Source: Halalkalicoccus sp. CGA53 (lineage in GTDB: Archaea > Halobacteriota > Halobacteria > Halobacteriales > Halalkalicoccaceae). From it: a stretch of DNA of 64,000 bases. The notes below the pieces were generated by a model. The model was given only the letters and a program-made list of their open reading frames with translations, did no database searches and was not told the origin of the DNA. Location of the stretch: contig NZ_CP144125.1 in NCBI RefSeq assembly GCF_036429475.1, positions 124,001-188,000 of the forward strand, in the 5' to 3' direction. Position numbers and translations under genes: made by a program. Every line of letters starts with the position of its first letter. Within the stretch, counting starts at the first letter, position 1. This document shows, one piece after another, positions 10,738 to 20,630 of the stretch.

Positions 10738-11366
10738 TGAGCGGGGAAGAGACCGAGGCCGACGTCGAGGAGACCGAAGGGGAGCCCGAGGAGGAGAGCG
10801 AGTCGACCACGGACGCGCTCCTGTTCGGGCGCTGGGAGGTCGACGAGATAGAGTACCGAGATCCCTCGACCGCGCGCTACATCACCGTGACGCCGATCGC
10901 ACACACGATGGGCCGCCACTCGGGCAAGCAGTTCGCGAAGAGCGAGATCTCGATCGTCGAGCGGCTGGTCAACCGGCTGATGCAGACCAGCGAGAACACG
11001 GGGAAGAAACAGCAGACGATGCGGATCGTCCGCGACGCCTTCGAGATCGTCCACGAGCGTACGGGCGACAACCCGGTGCAGGTACTCGTCTACGCGGTCG
11101 AGAACTCGGGGCCGCGCGAGGAGACCGTCCGCCTGAAGTACGGCGGGATCTCGGTGCCGAAGGCGGTCGACGTCGGCCCGCAGCGCCGCGTCGACCAGGC
11201 GCTCGGCTTCATCGCGCGTGGCGCGCACAGCGCCTCGTACAAATCGCCGACGAGCGCCGCCGAGGGCCTCGCGAGCCAGCTTATCGGCGCCGCAAACAAC
11301 GACGTCAATAGCTACCCGGTGAGCCAGAAAGAGGAGAAAGAGCGCGTCGCCGCCGCCGCCCGATAG
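10737..11366 (+). CDS. rps7: 30S ribosomal protein uS7
   Basis: 209 residues with an acidic haloarchaeal N-terminal extension (~35 residues of E/D/S/T). The S7 core follows: YITVTPIAHTMGRHSGKQF, LVNRLMQTSENTGKKQQ and GGISVPKAVDVGPQRRVDQAL. It nucleates assembly of the 30S head and contacts the E-site tRNA. In many haloarchaea EF-2 follows directly. Here three unrelated genes and a gene remnant intervene. Confidence 0.97.
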   Translation: MSGEETEADVEETEGEPEEESESTTDALLFGRWEVDEIEYRDPSTARYITVTPIAHTMGRHSGKQFAKSEISIVERLVNRLMQTSENTGKKQQTMRIVRDAFEIVHERTGDNPVQVLVYAVENSGPREETVRLKYGGISVPKAVDVGPQRRVDQALGFIARGAHSASYKSPTSAAEGLASQLIGAANNDVNSYPVSQKEEKERVAAAAR

Positions 11367-11370
11367 CGAC

Positions 11371-11619
11371 TTACGTTTTCAGTCTTCGGGGCCCGCCATC
11401 CTCGCGCAGTAGCTCTCGGTGTTTCAGTACGAACCCCTCCAAGTCGGTCGGATCGCGACCCACGACCCGAGACCCGTCGTCGATGACCCGTCCCGGGAGC
11501 ACCGACGAGAGCGCCGTACAGACCTCGTGGTAGGTGAGCGCCTCCGGACCGATGAGGTCGACCGTCCCGATCAGCCGCTCGTGGAGTCCGCGACCCCTCG
11601 CCGTACCCGGCCCACACAC
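11371..11619 (-). pseudogene. Remnant of an NmrA-type NAD(P)-binding protein gene
   Basis: The 82-codon open stretch encodes only a C-terminal piece of an NmrA-like short-chain dehydrogenase-related protein: IGTVDLIGPEALTYHEVCTAL followed by SSVLPGRVI and a family-like tail. No Rossmann nucleotide-binding N-terminus is present, and the first residues (MCGPGTARGRG) look like non-coding sequence. It lies 18 bp downstream of an intact NmrA-like gene on the same strand. It may be the rump of a tandem duplicate or of a fused neighbour. Confidence 0.55.
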
Positions 11620-11637
11620 CGGGGGGCGTTCGGCCGT

Positions 11638-12264
11638 TCACGCCGGTCCCACCTTCGGCATCTCTCGGACGTAGTCGCCGTTCTCGACACGGTCGAGGAG
11701 ACAGGCCGCGACATCGGCTCTGTCCACCGCGTCGAAACCGAGCGCGACGTCGCCGACGCGGTAGGCTCCCTCCGGGCCACCCTCGGTCAGTCGGGGTGCC
11801 CGGACGACCGACCACTCCGGATCGGTCGCCTTCACCCGCCGGACGTGCTCGGTCGCGTCGTCGAGGACATCGCCGGCCACCACCCGCAACAGCAGGCCCA
11901 TCGCCCTCCCGGCGAGCGTGACCGACTCGCCCTCCTCCCGGACGCCGGCGCCGACGAGGACGACGAGACGGCCGACGCCCGTCTCCGCCATCGCGCCCAG
12001 GATATGGTCGCCGGACACCGTCAGGAGGTCGCCGGGCGAGTTCGACCCCTGACCGAGCACGCTCACGATCGCGTCGACCCCCGACACCGCCTCGACGACG
12101 CCCGCACCGGTGTACGCGTCGCCCCCGACGACCACGAGTCGGTCGCGCTGGGGGAGTTTCTCGGGTGAACGGGTGTGGGCGACGACCTCGTGTCCCCCAT
12201 CGAGCGCCCGCTCGATCAGCGGGAGGCCGGTTCGTCCGGTCGCACCGAAGACGGCGATCTTCAC
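11638..12264 (-). CDS. NmrA-like NAD(P)-binding oxidoreductase (SDR superfamily)
   Basis: 208 residues from a GTG start giving VKIAVFGATGRTGLPLIERA, the glycine-rich dinucleotide-binding loop GATGRTG at residues 7-13. No catalytic YxxxK motif is seen. It therefore belongs to the atypical SDR group (NmrA/YwnB/biliverdin-reductase-B-like), which includes redox sensors and flavin reductases. It diverges from an HxlR-type regulator across 126 bp, a common arrangement where the regulator controls the reductase. A TATA box (12287-12295) sits ~27 bp upstream of the start. Confidence 0.8.
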   Translation of the reverse strand: MKIAVFGATGRTGLPLIERALDGGHEVVAHTRSPEKLPQRDRLVVVGGDAYTGAGVVEAVSGVDAIVSVLGQGSNSPGDLLTVSGDHILGAMAETGVGRLVVLVGAGVREEGESVTLAGRAMGLLLRVVAGDVLDDATEHVRRVKATDPEWSVVRAPRLTEGGPEGAYRVGDVALGFDAVDRADVAACLLDRVENGDYVREMPKVGPA

Positions 12265-12286
12265 GCCCCGACTACGGCTTCCGAAG

Positions 12287-12367
12287 TGATATACTCGCAA
12301 CTTCGAACTCTCGTAGTAAGGACGGCGACGTGCCCGCTGCAACGCAATACACACCGCGAATACTTCT
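12287..12367. promoter_or_regulatory. Divergent promoters between NmrA-like and HxlR-like genes
   Basis: Minus-strand GTATATCA (12287-12295) faces the reductase gene and plus-strand gaatacttc (12359-12367) faces the regulator gene. Each lies ~25-30 bp from its start codon, indicating leaderless divergent transcription with room for one shared operator. Confidence 0.5.
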
Positions 12368-12390
12368 GTCCGATCCACGTAGCGACCCGT

Positions 12391-12789
12391 ATGCACGAGG
12401 ATTCGGTCGGATCCGTCCCGGGCCGGGAGGAGGCGGCGGCGCTCAGGGAGTCGCTCGACCCGGACGAGCGCGAGCGGGTCGAGGCCACCGTCGCGACGCT
12501 GCTCGATCTGCTGGGGAAGACGCACACGATGGCGCTGTTGCGCGAGTTCGCCTTCGCCGAGGGGCCGGTTCGTTTCGGACACCTCGAAGAGACGCTCGCG
12601 ATCTCGCCGAGCACGCTCTCGGAACGACTGCGCGAACTGACGGCAGCCGGCCTGCTCCGTCGACGGTCGTACGACGAGATACCCCCGCGGGTCGAGTACG
12701 AGCCGACGGCGAGAGCCCGTGCGCTCTTTCCCGCCTTCGCGCACCTCCACCGCTGGGCGATCGATCACCGACTCGAGCCCGAGGGGTGA
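12391..12789 (+). CDS. HxlR-family winged helix-turn-helix regulator
   Basis: 132 residues. The core LLDLLGKTHTMALLREF…FGHLEETLAISPSTLSERLRELTAAGLLRRR is the HxlR (DUF24) pattern: sensing helix, recognition helix (SPSTLSERLREL) and wing (YDEIPPRVEYEPT). ATG 12391 was chosen over upstream in-frame codons because it has a promoter at the right distance and a normal family length. HxlR proteins respond to quinones, aldehydes or oxidants. The adjacent divergent reductase is the likely target. Confidence 0.85.
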   Translation: MHEDSVGSVPGREEAAALRESLDPDERERVEATVATLLDLLGKTHTMALLREFAFAEGPVRFGHLEETLAISPSTLSERLRELTAAGLLRRRSYDEIPPRVEYEPTARARALFPAFAHLHRWAIDHRLEPEG

Positions 12790-12824
12790 GCTCCGCGAGG
12801 ACCGATCCCCCGACTGTGACCCAC

Positions 12825-13580
12825 TCAGTCCGCCGCCGGACCGCTCTCTATCGCGTAGCTCCTCGTCACCTCGACGAGCGCCTTTCTGTACTCGCTCTCG
12901 TCGGGGTCGTCGACGAGGTTCCTGAACCGTCGTCGGAAGTCGTCGAGGGCGATCCCGGGTGCGTCGCGCGAGGCGGCGTGGGCGAGGTCGTAGAGGCGGT
13001 GCGTGGGAGAGAGCAGGTCGTGACGTTCACAGAGCGCGAGGGCGAAGGCGGCGTTCACGGCCGTTATCTCGGGATCGGAACCGGGCGAGAGGCGCTCGCC
13101 GTCCGGCCACGGCGAGGCTCTCGGCCTGTCCGCGAGCGCCTGTGCGAGGCTCGATTCGAGGAAGCTCACGAGCTTCGTCGCCGGGGCCACCGAGAGGGTG
13201 ATGTCGTCGGCGTAGATGTCCTTCATGTGGTTGGCGATCTGATAGCAGTGAGCGAGCTTTCGACGCTCGATCCGTCTCCCCGCGAGCGCGAGGTAGATCG
13301 CCTCCTCGGTGGACTGGGTGTGCGAGGGGTGGGCCATCTCGTGGCGGTACATGTGGGCGTACTCGTGGAGGGCGAGTTCGCGGGCCATCACGCCCGTCGC
13401 GGCCTGTCGCGAGATGTTGAGGACGTGGTAGTCTCCGGGGTGGGCGGTCCAGGTCCGCTCGTCGGGCTCGGTCCTGACACGTACCTCGACCTGCCGGTCG
13501 AGGTCGTACTCGGTCTCGAAGAGGTCGCGGGCACTGAGAAACGGAGCGGGGGAAACGTCTCCGCCTACGCGAACGTCCAT
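12825..13580 (-). CDS. Haloarchaeal HExxH protein (DUF5781-like)
   Basis: 251 residues from ATG 13580. The segment [19 protein letters not shown] contains HEYAH, an HExxH zinc-protease motif, near residue 80, so metal binding is plausible. The downstream text ([34 protein letters not shown]) matches what I remember of the haloarchaea-restricted family DUF5781. No signal peptide or TM segment is seen, so it is probably cytoplasmic. It is divergent from EF-2, starting 202 bp from it. Its substrate is unknown and a protease role is inferred only from the motif. Confidence 0.75.
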   Translation of the reverse strand: MDVRVGGDVSPAPFLSARDLFETEYDLDRQVEVRVRTEPDERTWTAHPGDYHVLNISRQAATGVMARELALHEYAHMYRHEMAHPSHTQSTEEAIYLALAGRRIERRKLAHCYQIANHMKDIYADDITLSVAPATKLVSFLESSLAQALADRPRASPWPDGERLSPGSDPEITAVNAAFALALCERHDLLSPTHRLYDLAHAASRDAPGIALDDFRRRFRNLVDDPDESEYRKALVEVTRSYAIESGPAAD

Positions 13581-13782
13581 GTCTATCACTACCAAGGACC
13601 GTCCGATCATTACTCTTCTGCCCGTCGAGGCCGAGGGCCGTCGCTCCTCGGCGCACGGACTCGACGCTGCCGGCGAAACGCCGTGGTACGTGTCGGGCGC
13701 GACGACCCTCGCGTCCGGCGAACGGACGCGCCGGATGCGAAACACTACCCTTTTGACCCTCCTGCCGGTAGGAGCACACAAT

Positions 13783-15963
13783 ATGGGTAGACGAAAGAAG
13801 ATCGTACAGCAGTGTGAGCGTTTGATGGACAACCCGGAGAACATCCGGAACATCGCCATCGCCGCTCACGTCGACCACGGGAAGACGACGCTCACCGACA
13901 ACCTGCTCGCCGGGGCGGGGATGATCGCCGACGAGAGCGCCGCCGAGCAGCTGATGATGGACACCGAGGAGGACGAACAGGAACGCGGCATCACGATCGA
14001 CGCCGCGAACGTCTCGATGACCCACGAGTACGAGGACTCGGAGTACCTCATCAACCTGATCGACACCCCGGGCCACGTCGACTTCGGTGGCGACGTCACG
14101 CGGGCGATGCGCGCGGTCGACGGCGCGATGGTCGTCGTCGACGCCGTCGAGGGCGCGATGCCCCAGACCGAGACCGTCGTCCGCCAGGCCCTGCGAGAGG
14201 GCGTGAAGCCGACGCTGTTCATCAACAAGGTCGACCGCCTCATCTCCGAGCTCCAGGAGGGTCCCGAGGAGATGCAAGAGCGGCTGCTGAAGGTCATCCG
14301 CGACGTTAACGAGCTGATCAACGGGATGACCGAGGACCGCGACGTCGACTGGTCGGTTTCGGTCGAAGACGGCACGGTCGCGTTCGGCTCCGCCCTCTAC
14401 AAGTGGGGCGTCTCGCTGCCGTCGATGCAGGCGACCGGGATGGACTTCGGCGAGATCATCGACCTAGAGCGCGCCGGCAACCGCGAGGAGCTCCACGAGC
14501 GCACCCCGCTGTCTAACGTCGTCCTCGACATGGTCTGTGAGCACTTCCCGAACCCGGTCGACGCCCAGCCCACCCGTGTCCCGCGGATCTGGCGCGGCGA
14601 CGCCGAGAGCGACCTCGCGATCGGGATGCGCGACGTCGACCCCGAAGCCGAGGTCGTCTTCATGGTCACGGACATCTCGATGGACCCCCACGCCGGCGAG
14701 ATCGCCACCGGACGGCTGTTCTCAGGCACCCTCGAGAAGGGCCAGGAGCTCTACGTCTCCGGCACCGCGGGCAAGAACCGCATCCAGAACGTCGGGCTGT
14801 TCATGGGCGGCGAGCGCGAGGAGGTCAAACGCGTGCCCGCCGGGAACATCGCCGCCGTCACCGGGCTTCGGGACGCGATCGCCGGCTCGACCGTCTCCTC
14901 GGTCGAGATGACGCCGTTCGAGTCGATCGAACACATCTCCGAGCCGGTGATCACCAAGAGCGTCGAGGCCCAGCGGATGGACGACCTGCCGAAGCTCATC
15001 AAGACGCTCCAGCAGGTCTCGAAAGAGGACCCGACGATCCAGATCACGATCAACGAGGACACCGGTGAGCACCTCATCAGCGGCCAGGGCGAGCTTCACC
15101 TCGAAGTGATCACCCAGCGTATCGAGCGTAACCAGGGTATCCCGGTCCACACCGGTGAGCCGATCGTCGTCTACCGCGAGGCGGTCCGCGAGCCGAGCCG
15201 AACGGTCGAGGGGATCTCCCCGAACCGGCACAACCGATTCTACATCCACGTCGAGCCGCTGCCGGAGGAGGTCGTCGAGTCGATCAAGATGGGCGAGCTC
15301 TCGATGGGGATGCCCGAGATCGAACGCCGCGAGGTGCTCCAGGAGTCCGGCATCGACAAGGACACTTCACAGAACGTCGAGACGATCATCGGGACGAACG
15401 TCCTCATCGACGACACGAAGGGGATCCAGTACCTGAACGAGACGATGGAGCTCGTCGTCGAGGGTGTCGAGGAGGCGCTCGTCGACGGCCCGCTCGCCGC
15501 CGAACCGGTCGAGGGCGTGATGATCCGACTGGAGGACGCCCGCCTCCACGAGGACGCCATCCACCGCGGCCCGGCACAGGTCATCCCCGCCGTTCGACAG
15601 GCCGTCCACAACGCGCTGATCGACGGCAAGATCGCGCTGCTCGAACCGATCCAGAACGTCCGGATCGACGTTCCCTCCGAGCACATGGGGCCCGCGAGCG
15701 GCGAGATCCAGGGTCGGCGTGGCCGCGTCGACGACATGTACGACGAGGGCGGCATGATGGTCGTCGAGGGCGTCGCGCCCGTCGAGGAGATGATCGGCTT
15801 CTCGTCTGACATCCGGTCCGCGACCGAGGGTCGTGCCTCCTGGAACACCGAGAACGCCGGCTTCCAGGTGCTCGTCGACAACCTCCAGCCCGAGACGATC
15901 AAGGAGATCCGCGAGCGAAAGGGTATGAAGACGGAACTGCCCCCGGGCGTCGACTACTTCTAG
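13783..15963 (+). CDS. fusA: Translation elongation factor EF-2
   Basis: 726 residues. GTPase motifs are [10 protein letters not shown] (~28-37), DTPGHVDF (~94-101) and NKVD (~147-150). Domain IV carries the conserved diphthamide-acceptor His594 in [11 protein letters not shown] 13783 gives the usual [15 protein letters not shown] start. The frame stays open further upstream but lacks family similarity there. It promotes ribosomal translocation. In this genome it is detached from uS7 and has its own promoter region (T-rich CCTTTTGAC at ~13749). Confidence 0.97.
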   Translation: MGRRKKIVQQCERLMDNPENIRNIAIAAHVDHGKTTLTDNLLAGAGMIADESAAEQLMMDTEEDEQERGITIDAANVSMTHEYEDSEYLINLIDTPGHVDFGGDVTRAMRAVDGAMVVVDAVEGAMPQTETVVRQALREGVKPTLFINKVDRLISELQEGPEEMQERLLKVIRDVNELINGMTEDRDVDWSVSVEDGTVAFGSALYKWGVSLPSMQATGMDFGEIIDLERAGNREELHERTPLSNVVLDMVCEHFPNPVDAQPTRVPRIWRGDAESDLAIGMRDVDPEAEVVFMVTDISMDPHAGEIATGRLFSGTLEKGQELYVSGTAGKNRIQNVGLFMGGEREEVKRVPAGNIAAVTGLRDAIAGSTVSSVEMTPFESIEHISEPVITKSVEAQRMDDLPKLIKTLQQVSKEDPTIQITINEDTGEHLISGQGELHLEVITQRIERNQGIPVHTGEPIVVYREAVREPSRTVEGISPNRHNRFYIHVEPLPEEVVESIKMGELSMGMPEIERREVLQESGIDKDTSQNVETIIGTNVLIDDTKGIQYLNETMELVVEGVEEALVDGPLAAEPVEGVMIRLEDARLHEDAIHRGPAQVIPAVRQAVHNALIDGKIALLEPIQNVRIDVPSEHMGPASGEIQGRRGRVDDMYDEGGMMVVEGVAPVEEMIGFSSDIRSATEGRASWNTENAGFQVLVDNLQPETIKEIRERKGMKTELPPGVDYF

Positions 15964-16039
15964 AACACGCACCGTTTTACGGTTCGGGACCGCTCGCTAC
16001 GCTCGCGACCCACTCACCGCAAAAATCTGCACCATAAAA

Positions 16040-16069
16040 GTCGCGCCCTCGCGTCCGCTCGGGCGCGAC
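16040..16069. terminator. GC hairpin between convergent EF-2 and E1-alpha genes
   Basis: GTCGCGCCC (16040-16048) and GGGCGCGAC (16061-16069) are perfect 9-bp arms around a 12-nt loop. An A-run precedes it on the plus strand, which reads as a T-run after the hairpin on the minus strand. It lies in the 160-bp gap between two convergent genes. Archaeal terminators need mainly T-runs, so the functional assignment is tentative. Confidence 0.4.
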
Positions 16070-16126
16070 CGCACGAACGTTCTCCGATGGACTAGTCACA
16101 CAGAAAACACGGGGAATCACCTTTCG

Positions 16127-17224
16127 CTACTCGTCCCGGACGAGCGCTTCGTCCCCGTGGCGTTCCCGTAACGCTCGAAGGTACGCCTGCCCCTCGGCGA
16201 TCCGTGGCGTCTGCTCCGCGAAGACGTACTCGAACATCGAGTCGGGTGCGACCTCCATCGCCTCGGCCCCGTCGATCAGGTCGGCGATCTCCTCCTCGAT
16301 CCGCGTCTCGATCGCGTCGATCGTCGCGTCGTCGAGCAGGCTCCGATCCCGGAGAAAGCGCTCCATTCGCGGGATCGGGTCCTTCGCCCTCCACCGCTCG
16401 ACCTCCTCCTCGTCGCGGTAGTTCGTGGGGTCGTCGGCGGTGGTGTGTGCACCGAAGCGGTACTGCACTGCCTCGACCAGCGTCGGCCGCGGCTCCTCGC
16501 TCTCCGCGTCGCGCGTCCGCTCGACCGCCCGCTTCGTGACCTCGTAGACGGCGAGCGGGTCCATCCCGTCGACCCTGACCGAGGGGATCCCGTAGGCGGT
16601 CGCCTTCCCCGCGAACGTCTCGCTCGCGGTCTGACTCTCCGCCGGGTGGGAGATCGCCCAGCCGTTGTTGTTGCAGAAGAGTACCACGGGAACGTCGAAG
16701 ACGCCCGCGAAGTTGGCGGCCTCGTGGAAGTCGCCCTCGCTCGTCGCGCCCTCGCCGAAGTGACAGACGACGCACTCCCCGGCGCCGTCGAGCGCGCTCG
16801 CCCACGCCAGGCCGACCGCGTGGGGGATCTGGCCCCCGATCGTGATGTTGATCGGGAGGATTCTGTCGTCGGCGAGCGCGGCGTTGCCCGCCTCGTCGCC
16901 CATCCAGTACCGGAGGTACTCGGGTCCGAGCCCGCGGACGACCGCCGCGCCGTGTTCCCGGTACTGGTACTGGATCCAGTCGTCGTCGGCGAGCGCGTAC
17001 GTGGAGGCGACCCCCGAGGCCTCCTGGCCGGCGAGCGACGGGTAGGTCCCGATCCGGCCCTGTCGCTGCAGACTGATCGCCCGCTCGTCGAACCGTCGGG
17101 AGAAGCGCATCCCGACGTAGATACCGAGCAGCGTCTCCCGATCGAGGTCTGGCACCGTCGCGCCCTCTCGCACCTCGCCTGACTCCGAGAGCACCCGGTA
17201 CGGTTCGTCGGCGGTGTCGCTCAT
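16127..17224 (-). CDS. 2-oxoacid dehydrogenase E1 component, alpha subunit (branched-chain-like)
   Basis: 365 residues. The thiamine-diphosphate motif reads GEGATSEGDFHEAANFA…NNGWAIS (~155-190). The GEG (rather than GDG) start and the later phosphorylation-loop-like YRFGAHTTADDPTNYR resemble E1-alpha of branched-chain 2-oxoacid dehydrogenase more than pyruvate dehydrogenase, by my recollection of both families. It would decarboxylate a 2-oxoacid and pass the acyl group to a lipoyl E2. No E1-beta, E2 or E3 gene is adjacent, so partners must be encoded elsewhere. It is convergent with EF-2. Confidence 0.9.
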   Translation of the reverse strand: MSDTADEPYRVLSESGEVREGATVPDLDRETLLGIYVGMRFSRRFDERAISLQRQGRIGTYPSLAGQEASGVASTYALADDDWIQYQYREHGAAVVRGLGPEYLRYWMGDEAGNAALADDRILPINITIGGQIPHAVGLAWASALDGAGECVVCHFGEGATSEGDFHEAANFAGVFDVPVVLFCNNNGWAISHPAESQTASETFAGKATAYGIPSVRVDGMDPLAVYEVTKRAVERTRDAESEEPRPTLVEAVQYRFGAHTTADDPTNYRDEEEVERWRAKDPIPRMERFLRDRSLLDDATIDAIETRIEEEIADLIDGAEAMEVAPDSMFEYVFAEQTPRIAEGQAYLRALRERHGDEALVRDE

Positions 17225-17338
17225 CGTCCCCTACTCACACGTGCGAGCGAAACCTCTTGCGGTCGGGAGTTCGGAGGCCCGCCTCCTCAACCCTTATGTC
17301 GGCCCGTGAGCGAGGGGGACCATGAATCGACCACTCGG

Positions 17339-17893
17339 ATGGGGGAGAGCACTGTGAGCGACGCCGAGACCGATGCCGGCCGGGGTCGAGCGTACACGAT
17401 CCGGCTCGAACTGGTCGACGAGCCCGGAGAGCTGCTCAACGCGCTACGGCCGATCGCCGAGAACGGCGGCAACCTCCTCTCCATCTACCACGAACGCGGC
17501 AACCTCACCCCGAGAGGGAGAATTCCCGTCGAGGTCGATATCGAGTGCGCGCCCGGACGGTTCGACGGCGTCGTCGAGGCGCTCCGGGGGGCGGGCGTGA
17601 ACGTCGTCCAGGCCGGCGAGGAGCGCTACGGCGAGGAGGTGACGGTCGTGCTCGTCGGACATCTGATCGACACCGACCTCTCGGATACGCTCAAACGGTT
17701 CGAGGAGTGTGCGAGCGCGTCGGTCGTGGACGTCTCGCTCTCGGCACCACAGGGAACCGACGACGTCTCGAGCGCCCGGCTTCGCCTCGCCGCGGAGACC
17801 GAGCGTGTCGTCGACGCGCTCGCGACGGTGCGAGAGATAGCCGCCGAGAAGGAGCTGCTCGTGATCGAGCCGCAGCTCGACGGAGGTGCGTAG
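17339..17893 (+). CDS. ACT-domain amino-acid-binding protein
   Basis: About 184 residues. Residues ~15-90 ([20 protein letters not shown]…[11 protein letters not shown]) form a clear ACT fold, and the C-terminal half looks like a second, weaker ACT domain. There is no catalytic domain. In-frame starts at GTG 17306, ATG 17339 and GTG 17354 are all possible. ATG 17339 is chosen without strong evidence. The stop codon abuts the ATG of homoserine dehydrogenase, so it is almost certainly the allosteric or sensor partner of that enzyme, probably for threonine or methionine feedback. Confidence 0.88.
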   Translation: MGESTVSDAETDAGRGRAYTIRLELVDEPGELLNALRPIAENGGNLLSIYHERGNLTPRGRIPVEVDIECAPGRFDGVVEALRGAGVNVVQAGEERYGEEVTVVLVGHLIDTDLSDTLKRFEECASASVVDVSLSAPQGTDDVSSARLRLAAETERVVDALATVREIAAEKELLVIEPQLDGGA

Positions 17894-18838
17894 ATGGCCC
17901 GACTCGCCGTCGTCGGCGCGGGCGCGGTCGGTCGCTCGGTGGTCGACCTCGCCGGCGAGTACGGCCACTCCGTCACGGCGATCGCCGACTCTCGGAGCGC
18001 CGCTGTCGATCCGGCCGGCCTCGATCCGGAGCGGGTCCTCGACCGGAAGACGAGCGAGGGCGTGGTCGGCCCCGACGACCCGGAGGCGGCGCTTTCGGCC
18101 GAATACGACGTGCTCGTCGAGGCGACACCGACGACGCTCGGCGACGCGGAACCCGGGTTCGGTCACGCGAAACGCGCGCTCTCCGCGGATCGCCACGTCG
18201 TGCTCGCGAACAAGGGGCCCGTCGCCGAACGCTACGGCGAGTTGCGAGGCCTCGAGGTCGAGAGCGCCGGGAGCGTCCGCTTCGAGGCGACCGTGGGCGG
18301 TGCGATACCCGCGCTCTCGACGCTCGAGGACCTCGGGGCGGGCCACGTCACCGCGGTCAGGGGCGTGCTCAACGGCACCGCGAACTTCATCCTGACGCGG
18401 ATGGCCGCGGAGGGCCTCGACTACGAGCACGTCCTCGCCGAGGCCCAGGACCTCGGGGTCGCAGAGGCGGATCCGAGCTTCGACGTCGAGGGCACCGACG
18501 CCGCGCTCAAGTGCGTCATCGTCGCGAACGTCCTCGGCGGCGAGTTCTCGCTCGTGGACGCCGACGTCTCGGGGATCGAGGGGATCCCGGGGAGCGCGCT
18601 CGAACTCGCCGCCGAGGACGGTCGGACGGTTCGGCTGATCGGCGAGGCCACTCGGGAGTCCGTCCGAGTCGGTCCCCGACTGGTGCCAGAGAACGGCACG
18701 CTCGCGGTCACCGGCACGAGGAACATCGTCCAGATCGAGACGACGCAGGCGGGTCGGCTGAACATCAGCGGTCGCGGTGCGGGCGGCCCGGAGACGGCGA
18801 GCGCGGTGCTCGCGGACGTGGGGCGGCTCACCCGCTGA
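17894..18838 (+). CDS. hom: Homoserine dehydrogenase
   Basis: 314 residues. The N-terminal Rossmann motif is [10 protein letters not shown] (~5-14). The catalytic domain contains VLANKGPVA (~108), [14 protein letters not shown] (~156-169) and [16 protein letters not shown] (~194-209), the standard homoserine dehydrogenase signature. It reduces aspartate semialdehyde to homoserine on the route to threonine and methionine. It lacks its own C-terminal ACT domain, and the ACT function is encoded by the immediately preceding gene. Aspartokinase is not in the window. Confidence 0.93.
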   Translation: MARLAVVGAGAVGRSVVDLAGEYGHSVTAIADSRSAAVDPAGLDPERVLDRKTSEGVVGPDDPEAALSAEYDVLVEATPTTLGDAEPGFGHAKRALSADRHVVLANKGPVAERYGELRGLEVESAGSVRFEATVGGAIPALSTLEDLGAGHVTAVRGVLNGTANFILTRMAAEGLDYEHVLAEAQDLGVAEADPSFDVEGTDAALKCVIVANVLGGEFSLVDADVSGIEGIPGSALELAAEDGRTVRLIGEATRESVRVGPRLVPENGTLAVTGTRNIVQIETTQAGRLNISGRGAGGPETASAVLADVGRLTR

Positions 18839-18927
18839 GGGGAGTTCATCCCCTCGCGAGTGGTGTGCCATTTCCTGGCAGTAACCGCACGAGGGCGGGA
18901 GGATCGCCCGAACGGGCTTTCGAAATG

Positions 18928-18936
18928 GTTTTACGA
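18928..18936 (+). promoter_or_regulatory. Promoter of EF-1A-uS10
   Basis: GGTTTTACG with a purine-rich BRE-like cgaaat just upstream lies ~50 bp before the EF-1A ATG, implying a short leader of about 25 nt. Confidence 0.5.
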
Positions 18937-18984
18937 GCAACCGCCGAAACGAACGCACAGAGCGCATCTGCGCGTGAGATACCA

Positions 18985-20250
18985 ATGGCGAAAAAACCAC
19001 ACCAGAACCTGGCCATCATCGGCCACGTCGACCACGGCAAGAGCACGCTCGTCGGGCGACTCCTCTTCGAGACGGGGTCCGTACCGGAGCACGTCATCGA
19101 ACAGCACCGAGCGGAAGCCGAGGAGAAGGGCAAGGGCGGATTCGAGTTCGCCTACGTGATGGATAACCTCGCCGAGGAGCGAGAGCGCGGGGTCACCATC
19201 GACATCGCCCACCAGGAGTTCGACACGGACAACTACTACTTCACGATCGTCGACTGTCCCGGCCACCGGGACTTCGTGAAGAACATGATCACGGGCGCGA
19301 GCCAGGCGGACAACGCGGTGCTCGTCGTCGCGGCCGACGACGGCGTCCAGCCCCAGACCCAGGAGCACGTCTTCCTCGCGCGCACCCTCGGGATCAACGA
19401 GCTGATCGTCGCGGTCAACAAGATGGACGTCGTCGACTACGGCGAGGCGGAGTTCAAGGGCGTCGTCGACGAGGTCTCGAAGCTGCTGAAGCAGGTGAAC
19501 TTCCCGGTCGACGACGCCGGATTCATCCCGATCTCGGCGTTCGAGGGCGACAACATCTCCGAGCACTCGGAGAACACTGACTGGTACGACGGCCGGACGA
19601 TCCTCGAGGCGCTCGACGACCTCGAAGAGCCCCAGCCGCCGTCAGACGCCCCGCTTCGCCTGCCGATCCAGGACGTCTACACGATCTCCGGCATCGGGAC
19701 GGTTCCCGTGGGCCGAATCGAGACGGGCCAGCTCAAACCCGGCATGAACGTCTCGTTCCAGCCGAGCGACGTCGGCGGCGAGGTCAAGACCGTCGAGATG
19801 CACCACGAGGAGGTCCCGGAGGCGAACCCCGGCGACAACGTCGGGTTCAACGTCCGCGGCATCGGCAAGGACGACATCCGCCGCGGCGACGTCTGTGGCC
19901 CGGCCGACGACCCGCCGACGGTCGCCGAGACGTTCACCGCACAGATCGTCGTCATGCAGCACCCCTCGGTGCTCACCGCCGGTTACACGCCGGTCTTCCA
20001 CGCCCACACGGCGCAGGTCGCCTGCACGTTCGAGTCGATCGACCAGAAGATCGATCCGGCGAGCGGGGAAGTCAAAGAGGAGAACCCGGACTTCATCCAG
20101 TCCGGCGACGCCGCGGTCGTCACCGTCCGCCCACAGAAGCCGCTGTCGATCGAGCCGTCGAGCGAGATCCCCGAGCTCGGGAGCTTCGCGGTGCGCGACA
20201 TGGGCCAGACGATCGCCGCCGGCCGCGTGCTCGAGGTCAACGAGAAATAG
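18985..20250 (+). CDS. tuf: Translation elongation factor EF-1 alpha
   Basis: 421 residues. G1 is GHVDHGKST (~12-20), G3 is DCPGHRDF (~89-96) and G4 is NKMD. Domains II and III follow ([18 protein letters not shown] and [17 protein letters not shown]). ATG 18985 gives the canonical [14 protein letters not shown] start. A 901-codon frame open from 17545 is only a GC-rich artefact upstream of this ATG. The protein delivers aminoacyl-tRNA to the ribosome. It is followed with no spacer by uS10, the usual archaeal pairing. Confidence 0.97.
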   Translation: MAKKPHQNLAIIGHVDHGKSTLVGRLLFETGSVPEHVIEQHRAEAEEKGKGGFEFAYVMDNLAEERERGVTIDIAHQEFDTDNYYFTIVDCPGHRDFVKNMITGASQADNAVLVVAADDGVQPQTQEHVFLARTLGINELIVAVNKMDVVDYGEAEFKGVVDEVSKLLKQVNFPVDDAGFIPISAFEGDNISEHSENTDWYDGRTILEALDDLEEPQPPSDAPLRLPIQDVYTISGIGTVPVGRIETGQLKPGMNVSFQPSDVGGEVKTVEMHHEEVPEANPGDNVGFNVRGIGKDDIRRGDVCGPADDPPTVAETFTAQIVVMQHPSVLTAGYTPVFHAHTAQVACTFESIDQKIDPASGEVKEENPDFIQSGDAAVVTVRPQKPLSIEPSSEIPELGSFAVRDMGQTIAAGRVLEVNEK

Positions 20251-20559
20251 ATGCAGCAAGCACGCGTCAGGCTCGCGGGGACGAACCCGGGTGACCTGGA
20301 TACGATCTGCGGCGACGTCCGCGAGATCGCCGACAAAACTGGGGTAAGCGTCTCGGGGCCGATCCCGCTGCCGACGAAGACGCTCAACGTCCCGGCCCGC
20401 AAGTCGCCCGACGGCGAGGGCACCGCGACCTGGGAGCACTGGGAGATGCGTGTCCACAAGCGCCTGGTCGACCTCGACGCCGACGAGCGTGCGCTGCGCC
20501 AGCTCATGCGCATACAGGTCCCGAACGACGTCTCGATCGAGATCGTCCTCGAGGACTGA
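20251..20559 (+). CDS. rps10: 30S ribosomal protein uS10
   Basis: 102 residues. Conserved stretches are [37 protein letters not shown] and [15 protein letters not shown]. It starts directly after the EF-1A stop codon. It is part of the 30S head and, in archaea, probably also of transcription antitermination contacts. Length is normal. Confidence 0.97.
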   Translation: MQQARVRLAGTNPGDLDTICGDVREIADKTGVSVSGPIPLPTKTLNVPARKSPDGEGTATWEHWEMRVHKRLVDLDADERALRQLMRIQVPNDVSIEIVLED

Positions 20560-20630
20560 CCGACGTTTCAGCCGGTTTCACCGGTTTATCGACCGCATTC
20601 TTTTACCCGCCGACGCCCAACCGAGAGCGA

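Noticed and set aside
12165-13790. 541-codon plus-strand open frame across 12.2-13.8 kb
   Set aside because: It overlaps the HxlR and HExxH-protein genes in the wrong frame and its translation is R/G/V low-complexity. It arises from high G+C without stop codons.
17545-20250. 901-codon open frame on the plus strand leading into EF-1A
   Set aside because: The first ~480 codons are R/G-rich antisense-like sequence over the ACT and homoserine dehydrogenase genes. Only the part from ATG 18985 is EF-1A.
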